Origin: Saccharicrinis sp963663905
Lineage (GTDB): Bacteria; Bacteroidota; Bacteroidia; Bacteroidales; Marinilabiliaceae
Assembly: GCA_963663905.2 (NCBI GenBank)
Contig: OY760657.1
Span: 2,976,001-3,040,000 of the forward strand
DNA length: 64,000 nucleotides
Direction of reading: 5' to 3'
Shown here piece by piece: positions 8,555-20,511 of the stretch. The notes under the pieces were generated by a model. That model was given only the letters and a program-made list of their open reading frames with translations, was not told the origin of the DNA and made no database searches. A program made the position numbers and the translations under genes. Positions within the stretch are counted from its first letter, which is position 1. Each line of letters begins with the position of its first letter.

Positions 8555-8995
8555 ATGAAATTACGAATCAATAAAAAAATAATTAGTTTATGGCTTATTA
8601 TGCTGTTTTTTCAGATTATAACATATTGTTTCAATAAATTTTCAGGAGTATGGAATTTTAAAGCTCCAATATATTATAACTTATTTTGGTCTATTCATTT
8701 CTGTTCATTGGTGGCTATTTTCATTGTGCTTTTTATCAATAAAAATACCTATCGAGTAATCGTACCAATAATACTATTTATATGGTTTGTAATATTTTAT
8801 TTTCAATTCAATCCCATTGATACTTCAACCTACCCTAGAGATATAAAAACTCTGGATTCCAATGGTCAATTTAAACAAGTATTAAGAAAACAACAGAACA
8901 TGTTGACACTTGAAATTAAAACAGATACAGTTTGGGTTGAAGATAAATTTATATTCAGAAGAATAATTAAAAAGGCAAATAACAGTAGTTTGTAA
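8555..8995 (+). CDS. Three-helix membrane protein, unknown
   Basis: 146 residues. Three hydrophobic helices (about 10-27, 42-60 and 66-84) are followed by a polar C-terminal domain of about 60 residues (from FNPIDTSTYPRDIK). No family recognised. Its TAA stop overlaps the ATG of the next gene (TAATG at 8993-8997), indicating translational coupling with the downstream lipoprotein. Confidence 0.6.
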   Translation: MKLRINKKIISLWLIMLFFQIITYCFNKFSGVWNFKAPIYYNLFWSIHFCSLVAIFIVLFINKNTYRVIVPIILFIWFVIFYFQFNPIDTSTYPRDIKTLDSNGQFKQVLRKQQNMLTLEIKTDTVWVEDKFIFRRIIKKANNSSL

Positions 8996-9435
8996 TGAGA
9001 AATGTAATAACAAGTACTATTTTAGTTTTCTGCGTATTTGGCTTTATATCTTGTTCCAGACTAGAAAATACAATTGCGGATGACATAAAAAGAAACAAGA
9101 AAAAATATACTGAAATAGTAGAGACAATTTATAATTGTGATTTTTCAAGGTTCAAAATGGGCCAATATATTTCTTATAACTATTTTCCTCAAAAATTAAA
9201 AGAAGCTTTAAACCAAACAGAATTAAAAAATAAGATCAAATATCTTATACTAATTCAAGACTCCAACTGTAATCTTTTATCTATCGAATTAATTAGTGGA
9301 AGATATCAAATTATGTATGTTCCATGTCCTGAATCAGATTTCCCTAAACCTGATTCTTATAAAGAGGAAGGCTTAATTGAAATATGGGGCATTAATAAAA
9401 ATTGGTTTATTTGGAAAGACAATGATTATATGTAG
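8995..9435 (+). CDS. Small lipoprotein, unknown
   Basis: 146 residues with a signal peptide ending in a lipobox (GFISC, Cys20). The mature part is alpha/beta with two further cysteines (NCDF and a later PCPES) and a C-terminal aromatic stretch (WGINKNWFIWKD). No domain recognised. Its start codon overlaps the stop of the upstream membrane-protein gene, so the two products are probably made together and may act together. Confidence 0.6.
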   Translation: MRNVITSTILVFCVFGFISCSRLENTIADDIKRNKKKYTEIVETIYNCDFSRFKMGQYISYNYFPQKLKEALNQTELKNKIKYLILIQDSNCNLLSIELISGRYQIMYVPCPESDFPKPDSYKEEGLIEIWGINKNWFIWKDNDYM

Positions 9436-9482
9436 ATTTTATTAACTAGTTCTATTGGGTAAATAATATTACACACAAAACT

Positions 9483-10052
9483 ATGAAGGCAAAACTAACA
9501 TATCTAAAAGGAAAATCTATTTTTATTGTATCTATAATTGTAATTACAATAACGGTTCTTACTGTTTATTTTACAGGTAAGAATTTAAATCGCAGCCTGG
9601 AATCAAACTTCTATATTTCATTAGGAATAATTTCAGGTTCCTTATTTACTTTTATTTTTTACGGACTTTATAAAGGAATAGGACTAATAGATAATTTTCC
9701 TATACATTTAATATCAGAACCCACAATTTCTAAGTCATATATAGTTCCTGAATTACCAAATATTGATATCGGTGAAGGAATAGGAGGATTAATATTATCA
9801 ATTCTTTTGTGGATTGTTATGTCAATAATATTCGTTGTTTTATTGTTTTTCTTAGAAGCAATAATTTTATTCTCGATATTTATAATAATTGGAATGTTAT
9901 ATTGGGTATTTTTTAGAGCCTTAAAATTAATATTTAAAAAATCAGCAGACACAAAAAATAACTTAATCCAATCTATTGTTTTTGCTTTTATATATACATT
10001 ATTGTATACAGGATGGTTATTTGGATTGGTTTACCTATCAGAATTTATTTAA
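9483..10052 (+). CDS. Multi-pass membrane protein, unknown
   Basis: 189 residues with five hydrophobic helices (about 11-30, 40-62, 95-118, 119-142 and 158-180). A glycine-rich segment (IDIGEGIGGLILS) precedes the third helix. No family recognised. The next gene's ATG lies 2 bases after this stop, so the pair is probably translationally coupled. Confidence 0.6.
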   Translation: MKAKLTYLKGKSIFIVSIIVITITVLTVYFTGKNLNRSLESNFYISLGIISGSLFTFIFYGLYKGIGLIDNFPIHLISEPTISKSYIVPELPNIDIGEGIGGLILSILLWIVMSIIFVVLLFFLEAIILFSIFIIIGMLYWVFFRALKLIFKKSADTKNNLIQSIVFAFIYTLLYTGWLFGLVYLSEFI

Positions 10053-10054
10053 AT

Positions 10055-10462
10055 ATGACCACACCAGAAATTTTAAAAGCATTATCCTATTTTCTCTTTT
10101 TGCCTTTGACAGGACTTTACTATTTTATACGCCTGAGAGCAAAGATGATAAAAGAAAAAATTAAGAGTGCACCAACAATTGAATTGTTCATAATTTTTGC
10201 AACGTATGGTGCTTTATTACACGTTGTATTAACACCTTTTCTTTGGAAATGGTCAGGAATGTCCTCTTTGGGAGCAATTTATTTGATTCTTGTTGCTCCT
10301 ATTGTCATGGGTATAATTGCATTTAAACACAGAAAGACCAAGTTAATCTCCTATTATCATAAATGGACTTTCATTGCTGGTATCTTATATTTCGCAATTG
10401 CACCAATTACGTTTCTTAGTTTTTATATTTTAATAGAATATCTAAGAATAAATGGAATATAA
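10055..10462 (+). CDS. Small membrane protein, unknown
   Basis: 135 residues from the ATG at 10055. An earlier in-frame ATG at 10013 would overlap the upstream gene by 40 bases and add a segment out of keeping with the rest, so I prefer 10055. Four hydrophobic helices (about 7-25, 42-60, 68-85 and 105-128) with basic loops. Function unknown. Confidence 0.55.
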   Translation: MTTPEILKALSYFLFLPLTGLYYFIRLRAKMIKEKIKSAPTIELFIIFATYGALLHVVLTPFLWKWSGMSSLGAIYLILVAPIVMGIIAFKHRKTKLISYYHKWTFIAGILYFAIAPITFLSFYILIEYLRINGI

Positions 10463-10524
10463 ACGATATACCTATTCTAAATAGAAGAATTAAGAGGAGA
10501 ATAATACATTTCGAAATAAAGGTT

Positions 10525-11163
10525 TTGAAACTGATTGAAAATGATTTCCCAATACTAAAAGAAACTGCAAAACATATTAAATTAAGAAGCATATATTTCC
10601 ATGATAATCCTGGTGGCATTAACATTTTACATGGTTGTATTGATCATTATTACACAAGGAATGAAGGTAAACTGACAAATTCAGCATTTCGGCTTGATGG
10701 AATTGAGGTGATGAATAAATTAACTAATAAATATGATCCTATTTCACTTGGATACTTCTTTGGATCGTTAAGCGAAATTGAAATTCCTGAACCCCGAAAA
10801 ATCTTAAAAACATATGATTTAAACAATATCAGGATTAATAATCTAAAGCGTAAACTGATTAAATTAAATAATGAGGATAAAAATAAGGTTCTTAAAATCA
10901 TTGGATTCCTTTCTCCGGAAAAGTTAGAATTATTAGAACTTGATTTTTCATTTGAAATAGAATTTGAAGGAAAAAAGTATTATACTTTTATTGATTTGGA
11001 AGATGGAAATTACATTGCAGTTAATCGTTCTGGAAAAGTTTTTAGATTATTTCATGATCATGAAGAACCAGTAGATAAAATTGCTAATAGCATTTCTGAT
11101 TTTTTAATAGTTTATGATGGAAACAAGGATCAATTAATGTCTGATCTGTTGGAGGAATATTAA
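10525..11163 (+). CDS. Hypothetical protein, weakly SUKH (SMI1/KNR4)-like
   Basis: 212 residues, soluble and charged. No ATG lies near the 5' end; the best start is TTG at 10525. The C-terminal third (from YYTFIDLEDGNYIAVN through GKVFRLFHDHEEPVDKIANSISDFL) resembles the end of SUKH-superfamily proteins, where a residue-display strand is followed by a D-H/D-turn and a helix ending in FL. SUKH proteins are often immunity proteins to toxins, but no toxin gene is next to it. The resemblance is by eye and weak. Confidence 0.45.
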   Translation: MKLIENDFPILKETAKHIKLRSIYFHDNPGGINILHGCIDHYYTRNEGKLTNSAFRLDGIEVMNKLTNKYDPISLGYFFGSLSEIEIPEPRKILKTYDLNNIRINNLKRKLIKLNNEDKNKVLKIIGFLSPEKLELLELDFSFEIEFEGKKYYTFIDLEDGNYIAVNRSGKVFRLFHDHEEPVDKIANSISDFLIVYDGNKDQLMSDLLEEY

Positions 11164-11209
11164 ATGCATTTATTAAGAATGCATATCAAGTGTTGGATTT
11201 ATCCTATTC

Positions 11210-11394
11210 AAAAGGCTGAAAGCCGTAAACGTTACAACAAGGGGCATCGTCCCTTGTATTAGATACCGTGTAAATCTCAGACTGAAAGTCTGAAACTAAT
11301 GGTTAATGTATCAGACTTACAGCCTGAATGAAGATTTCGTTCAAGGCCTTGGGGTGATACCCCAATTTCTGATGTATAAGGCCTTCAGCCTTTT
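11210..11394. repeat. Compact REP/BIME-like element with nested hairpins
   Basis: A 185-bp stretch bounded by imperfect inverted repeats (AAAAGGCTGAAAGCC at 11210-11224 versus GGCCTTCAGCCTTTT at 11380-11394). It holds internal hairpins: CAAGGG/CCCTTG (11238-11256), CAGACT/AGTCTG (11278-11292), an imperfect CAGACT-type stem (11312-11326) and TTGGGGT/ACCCCAA (11349-11365). Such palindromic clusters are typical of REP sequences mobilised by RAYT transposases in Bacteroidota. No RAYT gene is in the window, so the mobilisation idea is inference. Confidence 0.6.
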
Positions 11395-11460
11395 AAACCA
11401 TTACTTTCAATCCTTGATTCACAATTATTTCTTTTTAATTAGTTATTCGCCAAAATTATT

Positions 11461-11482
11461 AAGGCTGCCCACAGGCAGCCTT
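11461..11482. terminator. Perfect 9-bp hairpin downstream of the DUF6261 remnant
   Basis: AAGGCTGCC, a four-base loop CACA, then GGCAGCCTT. On the minus strand it sits about 43 bases past the stop of the DUF6261 remnant and is followed by an AT-rich stretch without a strong U-run. It may be a terminator or another REP-like palindrome; its stem shares AAGGCTG with the neighbouring element. Confidence 0.45.
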
Positions 11483-11524
11483 ATATTGCTTTATTGAAAT
11501 CTTATTGGTTAATAGATTTAATTC

Positions 11525-11995
11525 TTAATTTAAATTTTCTGTTAGATCTATGTTATCAGGAGAATCATTTGAACCATTAGATGATCTTCGCATCGTTAAT
11601 AGTTTATTATATTCCTTTATTAAAGAGTTAATATTTTTTATTACAGTCTCATAGTTCTCAACTCCATTTACAGTAGTTAAAGCTTCTATAAATTTAGAAA
11701 CATTATAATATTTGCTATTAATTTCGTCTCTAAGCTCACTTACTCTTTGAGAACTGCAGTTTGCATTTGCTTTAATACGAGCATGATACTTTTCATTAAA
11801 ATCATTATTCTCTTTTTCCAATTGATTAACCCAATCCGTAAGAGCTAACATTTCAATGGAATCTTTCAATTTTGGTAATGTTTTCCATTTATCGATCATA
11901 TCAAATAAAACGCTGGTTTCAGCCCGGTAGTTTAACCTGGCCACTCCTGATCCATAAGTTGCTTCAATGTGATGCTTTAAGGTTTTTAAAGCCGT
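11525..11995 (-). pseudogene. DUF6261-like protein, N-terminally truncated remnant
   Basis: The open frame runs from just after a TAA at 11996-11998 to 11525 and has no ATG near its beginning (GTG at 11944 is the only plausible late start). The protein (KTLKHHIEATYGSGVARLN... TSVLFDMIDKW... LTDWVNQLEKENNDF... SKFIEALTTVNG) matches the C-terminal half of DUF6261 proteins of Bacteroidota, which are usually about 230 residues. The N-terminal half is absent upstream, where the rRNA operon begins. I read it as a decayed fragment. A serine/asparagine-rich tail follows the conserved region. Confidence 0.65.
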
Positions 11996-12185
11996 TTAAA
12001 TAGTATTTTAGTAAACATTAATTAGAAAATAACTAACGTACTAACAGAGGTACAAAGTCCCTTAGAATTCAGTATTTGGTTCTTTATACTCTTTGACTTC
12101 AAAATAGGCAGGAAGAAATAGAGCTAAAGTATTATTACACCTTTGGGATTTGATTGTATTTAATAACAAACCCCTATAAACGCAA

Positions 12186-12218
12186 AAAGAGCAACCGAAA
12201 CTTGTTCGATTGCTCTTT
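12186..12218 (-). terminator. Terminator of the rRNA operon
   Basis: On the minus strand, AAAGAGCAA and TTGCTCTTT form a 9-bp stem extended by partly paired bases, about 8 bases beyond the 5S 3' end, followed by a run of T. Classic intrinsic terminator. Confidence 0.85.
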
Positions 12219-12225
12219 CATTTAA

Positions 12226-12336
<111 letters not shown>

Positions 12337-12499
12337 TGTCTTTCTAGATAATAGATAATAGATAAGAGATTTATAGACTCTATCTATTACAACATTCTAT
12401 CAATATTTTTTTGCAGTCTATTATCTCTGATCTCTCATCTAATAGTCTGTTTTACATACCAGCTTCAATCAAAATCACAGTCTTCACTATTACGCCCAA
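12337..12499 (-). other. 23S-5S spacer
   Basis: About 160 bases without a gene. It contains A/T-rich near-repeats of TAATAGATA and an inverted repeat (TAATAGATAAGAG near 12350 with CTCTATCTATTA near 12380) that could form a processing stem. No tRNA cloverleaf is apparent. Confidence 0.5.
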
Positions 12500-15287
<2,788 letters not shown>

Positions 15288-15442
15288 TTGTTGGTTTCGC
15301 TTATGCTTTGCGCATAGCTAACCTATGATTTTGATTGTTTTGCCAATATGTCAATGTACGTTTTTCGCTTTTTGCGAATGTGAAATGCACTACTTATAGA
15401 AAGTAGATGGTTGTCTTTTAAAGTATTTTTAAAACTCTCTCC
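15288..15442 (-). other. 16S-23S internal spacer without tRNA genes
   Basis: The spacer is only about 155 bases. I see no tRNA-Ile or tRNA-Ala sequence or any T-loop motif. On the minus strand the segment just before 23S has a CATTGACATATTGG block like those in Bacteroidota rRNA processing stalks, and a GCAAAAAGC-type small palindrome. Confidence 0.75.
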
Positions 15443-16966
<1,524 letters not shown>

Positions 16967-17020
16967 ATAAAAATTGTTTTGCCAATTAAATGGCTATAAT
17001 TCCTTACAAGAGTTTTAACT

Positions 17021-17079
17021 CAAAGAACAAACTTTACTTTCCTTTTATTAAGTGTGCATTTCAATATTTTCAAAGAACG
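17021..17079 (-). promoter_or_regulatory. Two boxA-like antitermination motifs in the rRNA leader
   Basis: On the minus strand GTTCTTTG occurs at 17021-17028 (context TTTGTTCTTTGAG) and again at 17071-17078 (context CGTTCTTTGAAAATATTG). The second is the form commonly found ahead of Bacteroidota 16S genes. BoxA is bound by NusB/NusE in known rRNA antitermination; function here is inferred from position. Confidence 0.6.
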
Positions 17080-17226
17080 TTTTCTTCTTTATTCAGCATC
17101 AAGGCATAAATAAATCAGAACTCTTTATATCTTGTAAACTCATTTAAGACTCTTCTTAAATAATGTTTATTTCAATCTTTTTTTTTACTCCTTAACCTTC
17201 GTTAAAGCGTCGCTCTAAAAGCGGAT

Positions 17227-17260
17227 GCAAAGATAACAACTTTATTTTCTCTTTTCCAAA
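17227..17260 (-). promoter_or_regulatory. rRNA promoter P1
   Basis: Minus strand: TTTG (17257-17260), 21 bases, then TATCTTTGC (17227-17235), a full match to the Bacteroidota TAnnTTTG promoter. It is preceded by an A/T-tract-rich stretch like an UP element. It is the promoter nearest to 16S. Confidence 0.8.
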
Positions 17261-17387
17261 TAAATTTTGAAAAATTTTTATTTAATTTTTCAAGCTTTAT
17301 TCTCGATTTAAATTGCTGTTTTCCACCAATTTAAAACCCTTCTCAAAGTCTCAGTTTTTATCTTCTTGCCCTTCTTTAAAAGCGGCT

Positions 17388-17421
17388 GCAAAGATAAGCG
17401 ATTTTAATTCTTAAAACCAAA
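17388..17421 (-). promoter_or_regulatory. rRNA promoter P2
   Basis: Minus strand: TTTG (17418-17421), 21 bases, then TATCTTTGC (17388-17396). The flanks are near-copies of those of P1 (GCnGCCGCTTTTA after the box; A/T tracts before it), with a period of about 161 bases, so the module looks duplicated. Confidence 0.8.
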
Positions 17422-17545
17422 TTTATTTTAAAAAAATTTTTACCTGATTTTTCAGCTTCTAAAACCTCCTCTTTTTCAAGACTTTCTTCCCTTAAAGTTG
17501 CTCATTATTTCAATCTCTCTTTCGCGCCTCTCGTTCAAAGCGGGT

Positions 17546-17578
17546 GCAAAACAACTGCTTTAATTTTTATATTCCAAA
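17546..17578 (-). promoter_or_regulatory. rRNA promoter P3 (diverged)
   Basis: Minus strand: TTTG (17575-17578), 20 bases, then TTGTTTTGC (17546-17554). The -7 box lacks the TA start, but the downstream GCACCCGCTTT and spacing align it with P1 and P2. Probably a weaker or decayed third copy. Confidence 0.6.
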
Positions 17579-17608
17579 CTTTATTCAGATTATTTTTTGC
17601 GCAGAATT

Positions 17609-17639
17609 CAAAGATAAAACGCAATTGTCATTATGTCAA
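17609..17639 (-). promoter_or_regulatory. rRNA promoter P4
   Basis: Minus strand: TTGAC (17635-17639), 20 bases between TTG and TATCTTTG (17609-17616). Good match to the consensus though without the GCnCCCGC initiation context shared by P1-P3. It is the most distal of the four. From here to 17882 I see no further motif. Confidence 0.6.
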
Positions 17640-17882
17640 GTTGTTAAGGAGCAAAAGTTTTTCTGAAAATTTTAAACCTACTCTGAAAAACGATTTACAT
17701 ACGAGGAATCAACTAATATTCTATACTAAGATTATTACAAAAAGTATCCTTTATTTTAATTCCTGTATTATTCGTAATTTAGCATTTTAGGTCTCAAGCA
17801 TTATTTTTATAAGGAAACACAAAATTTGAAACAACACATAGAACTTATTATTAAACACAAAACCATACATACCATTAATACT

Positions 17883-18693
17883 ATGATTCGAAATTATCTG
17901 CTATTTACATTTCTATCAATTTCTACTTTGATATATTGTCAGGAAAACAAAAACAACACTGAATTAAAACTCGATTCAATCTTTGGCGAGAATAAAGGAA
18001 CATTTGTGTTGTACGACCTACAGAATAATAAATACCAGGTTTATAATCCTGATAGAGCAAAACAAAAATTTGCGGTTCATTCAACCTCAAAGATCTTGTG
18101 GTCAATTATTGGTTTAGAAGAGAATTTAATAGCAAATGAAACTGATATTGTGAAATGGGACAGTATCAAATATCCGCGTAAAGACTTTTGGCCAATTGGA
18201 TTTGCTCATGACCAAACAATAATTTCAGCATTAAGAAACTCTGTAAACTGGTATTATTTTGAGTTAATGCAACAAATGACTCCTGAGATGATTGAAAAGT
18301 ATTTACACAATCTGAATTATCAGAAAGGTTATGATGTTGAAAGGATTCACTATTTCGGATTGACTTTTACTATTAAAAAATCAGCATATGAACAAATTGA
18401 TTTCTTAAAAGGACTTTATGAAAATAGGTACGGTTTATCTCAGAAGACCTTGAGCATCATAAAAAAAAGGTATGACATTAAAAAAAGGAGATAATTATAC
18501 CTTATATGCAAAAACAGGTACCGGACCAATACAGAATGAAAATGGACTTGGTTGGCTAATTGGATATATTGAGAAAGATTCCAAAACATATTTCTTTGCT
18601 TTTAACATTGAAAATTCAGATGAAAGACTAGCAGGAAAACTAAGAAGCGATTATTCAATGAGAATATTGAAGGCATTAAACATGATTGAATAA
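17883..18693 (+). pseudogene. Class D beta-lactamase / transpeptidase-like gene with a frameshift
   Basis: Two overlapping frames together spell one OXA/BlaR-type penicillin-binding domain. The first (ATG 17883, stop 18494; a TTG at 17826 is also open) has a signal peptide, STSK (Ser67-Lys70) and SVNWYYFEL (Ser120; canonical SxV is altered to SVN). The second (through 18693) has YAKTGTG and LGWLIGYIE, the KTG motif and final strand. They are joined at a run of eight A at 18461-18468; seven A would fuse them as SIIKKGMTLKKGDNYTLYAKTG, which fits the family. Causes could be a real mutation, slippage at the A run, or a sequence error. Confidence 0.8.
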
Positions 18694-18814
18694 AACTAAG
18701 TTTAAAACCAATTGAGATTTAGTCTTATTTCAGTTGGGTAGACTTGAATCTATCCAAAAATTCTATTTCGATATATTCTTCCAGACATTAGATTTAATAT
18801 AAAATAAAAATATA

Positions 18815-19603
18815 ATGAAAAAACTATTCTACTTACTTTGTTTTCTATTGTTCACTTATTCTGTTTCTGTTTATGCTAAAAAAACTATTAAAATAAATTT
18901 TACACCAAGATCATCAGGTGATTATGAACTTTATTTAAAAAAAGCTTTTGAACGAATAGGTTATAATGTTATTATAAACTACCATGACAGAATAGATTCT
19001 TCGATTAAATATGACTATGAATTAAATTATAAAGATTCAGCATGGTTCTATGGTGATGATCTAAGAAAAATAGAATTAAAACTTTACAACCCTCAAGGTG
19101 ACTTATTACATAGTGTGATTTCTTCCACTTCATATGTAAATTTTGGTATCAATCCCGTCAAAGTTGTGTTTAAAGCCGTATATGACCTTACCGGTATAAG
19201 AATCCCATACATTAAAAAAGAAGACGATATACCAAAATTAGGAGGTAAAACATGGAATATTAGCTTTTATGTTGAGAAATTAGATTCTACAATCTATGTT
19301 ATCAGGGCTAAAGGAGCAGCAATCAGAACTAAAGATGAAATGGAAGAAGCCTTCTTGAAAAAAGCGAATATACTTCTTGATACGTTTTCATATTATTATA
19401 AAATAGAAGATTACTATTATAATTCATCTGGTCCTGTAATCATTAGTAATGTCAATGTAAATATGAGTTTTGTTAATAAAGCGATTATGATTACAGGGAT
19501 AATTAAAGAAGAAAAAGAGAGATACAAGTTAAATAGCATACCTCCAATTTTTGAAAATTATTATACAGATAAAATCAAATATAAAAGTGGGATTTCTAAA
19601 TAA
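18815..19603 (+). CDS. Secreted protein of unknown function
   Basis: 262 residues with a clear signal peptide (MKKLFYLLCFLLFTYSVSVYAKK, cleavage after VYA). The mature protein mixes beta strands and helices with many tyrosines; a segment LRKIELKLYNPQGDLLHSVISST is typical of periplasmic/OM-associated folds but I cannot assign a family. It stands alone between the frameshifted class D gene and a leucine-rich repeat protein. Function not known. Confidence 0.6.
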   Translation: MKKLFYLLCFLLFTYSVSVYAKKTIKINFTPRSSGDYELYLKKAFERIGYNVIINYHDRIDSSIKYDYELNYKDSAWFYGDDLRKIELKLYNPQGDLLHSVISSTSYVNFGINPVKVVFKAVYDLTGIRIPYIKKEDDIPKLGGKTWNISFYVEKLDSTIYVIRAKGAAIRTKDEMEEAFLKKANILLDTFSYYYKIEDYYYNSSGPVIISNVNVNMSFVNKAIMITGIIKEEKERYKLNSIPPIFENYYTDKIKYKSGISK

Positions 19604-19857
19604 ATTTTCATAAAGTAATAGACCTGATAATCTTTCTAAAACTAAATATTGGAAAAAATGCGAAAACTTTCTAAAATGTTCAAAATATTATTAGTTGGTA
19701 ATGATAACACATACTTTTTAATGATATTGTAATAGTCGATTAAAAAAATTTTAATTTAATTTCAAAAAATCATGATGAAACAATCCATAAGTAAATACTC
19801 TATATCGAGGGGAATTTCTAAATTGGAGAGTTCCATCTAACCAAAAAATTAGAGCAT

Positions 19858-20325
19858 ATGAAAACATTATTAATAACCTTATTATTCGTACCTATTCTTT
19901 CATTTGCCCAATCAAATGAATCTGTTGTTGTTTATTATGGGAATGGATCTTTCGATAATACAATCGTTGATTTAAGCAATCAAAACTTAACTAAAGTACC
20001 CGTAATTGATGTAAATGTTGAGGTATTAATTCTTGATAATAATAATCTGACTGAAATTCCTGACTGGTTTTTAAACCTTAAAAATCTTAAGTCTTTGTCA
20101 ATCAGAAATAATAATCTTACAGATATAAGTGTTTTATCTTATTGTGAGAATCTAGAAGAGCTATACCTGACTAACAATATAAATCTCGAAGACTTTCCTA
20201 GCTTTAGTAGTTGCGAAAAATTGAAAATCATTGATGTAATCAATACAAAAATAAATCAACTCCCAATCTCAATTAGGGGTATAAAAAGTATTGCTTATTT
20301 TAAATATTCATCGTCTGAAAAATAA
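19858..20325 (+). CDS. Secreted leucine-rich repeat protein
   Basis: 155 residues. Signal peptide ends at SFAQ (about residue 18). Four to five LRRs follow: VDLSNQNLTKVP, VLILDNNNLTEIP, LKSLSIRNNNLTDIS, LEELYLTNNINLEDFP and LKIIDVINTKINQLP, with the usual 21-24 residue period. LRRs mediate protein binding; the short array and signal peptide suggest a small secreted or surface adaptor. No partner is obvious nearby. Confidence 0.82.
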   Translation: MKTLLITLLFVPILSFAQSNESVVVYYGNGSFDNTIVDLSNQNLTKVPVIDVNVEVLILDNNNLTEIPDWFLNLKNLKSLSIRNNNLTDISVLSYCENLEELYLTNNINLEDFPSFSSCEKLKIIDVINTKINQLPISIRGIKSIAYFKYSSSEK

Positions 20326-20511
20326 CAACCATCCCTACTCCATTAAAATAAAACATGTAAAAACACAGTACCAGACATTTAGGCTTATTGTATTGACGAT
20401 TTTTGGCTCAACAATACATAAAAAAGATGTAAAACCCAGATAAAACATTACAATAACTACTATTTTTAAATAATTACATCATCCGGTATCAATTCGTAAT
20501 CAAGTTTAATA

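Noticed and set aside
15288..15442. tRNA genes in the 16S-23S spacer
   Set aside because: No cloverleaf or T-loop sequence was found by eye, and the spacer is too short for two tRNAs.
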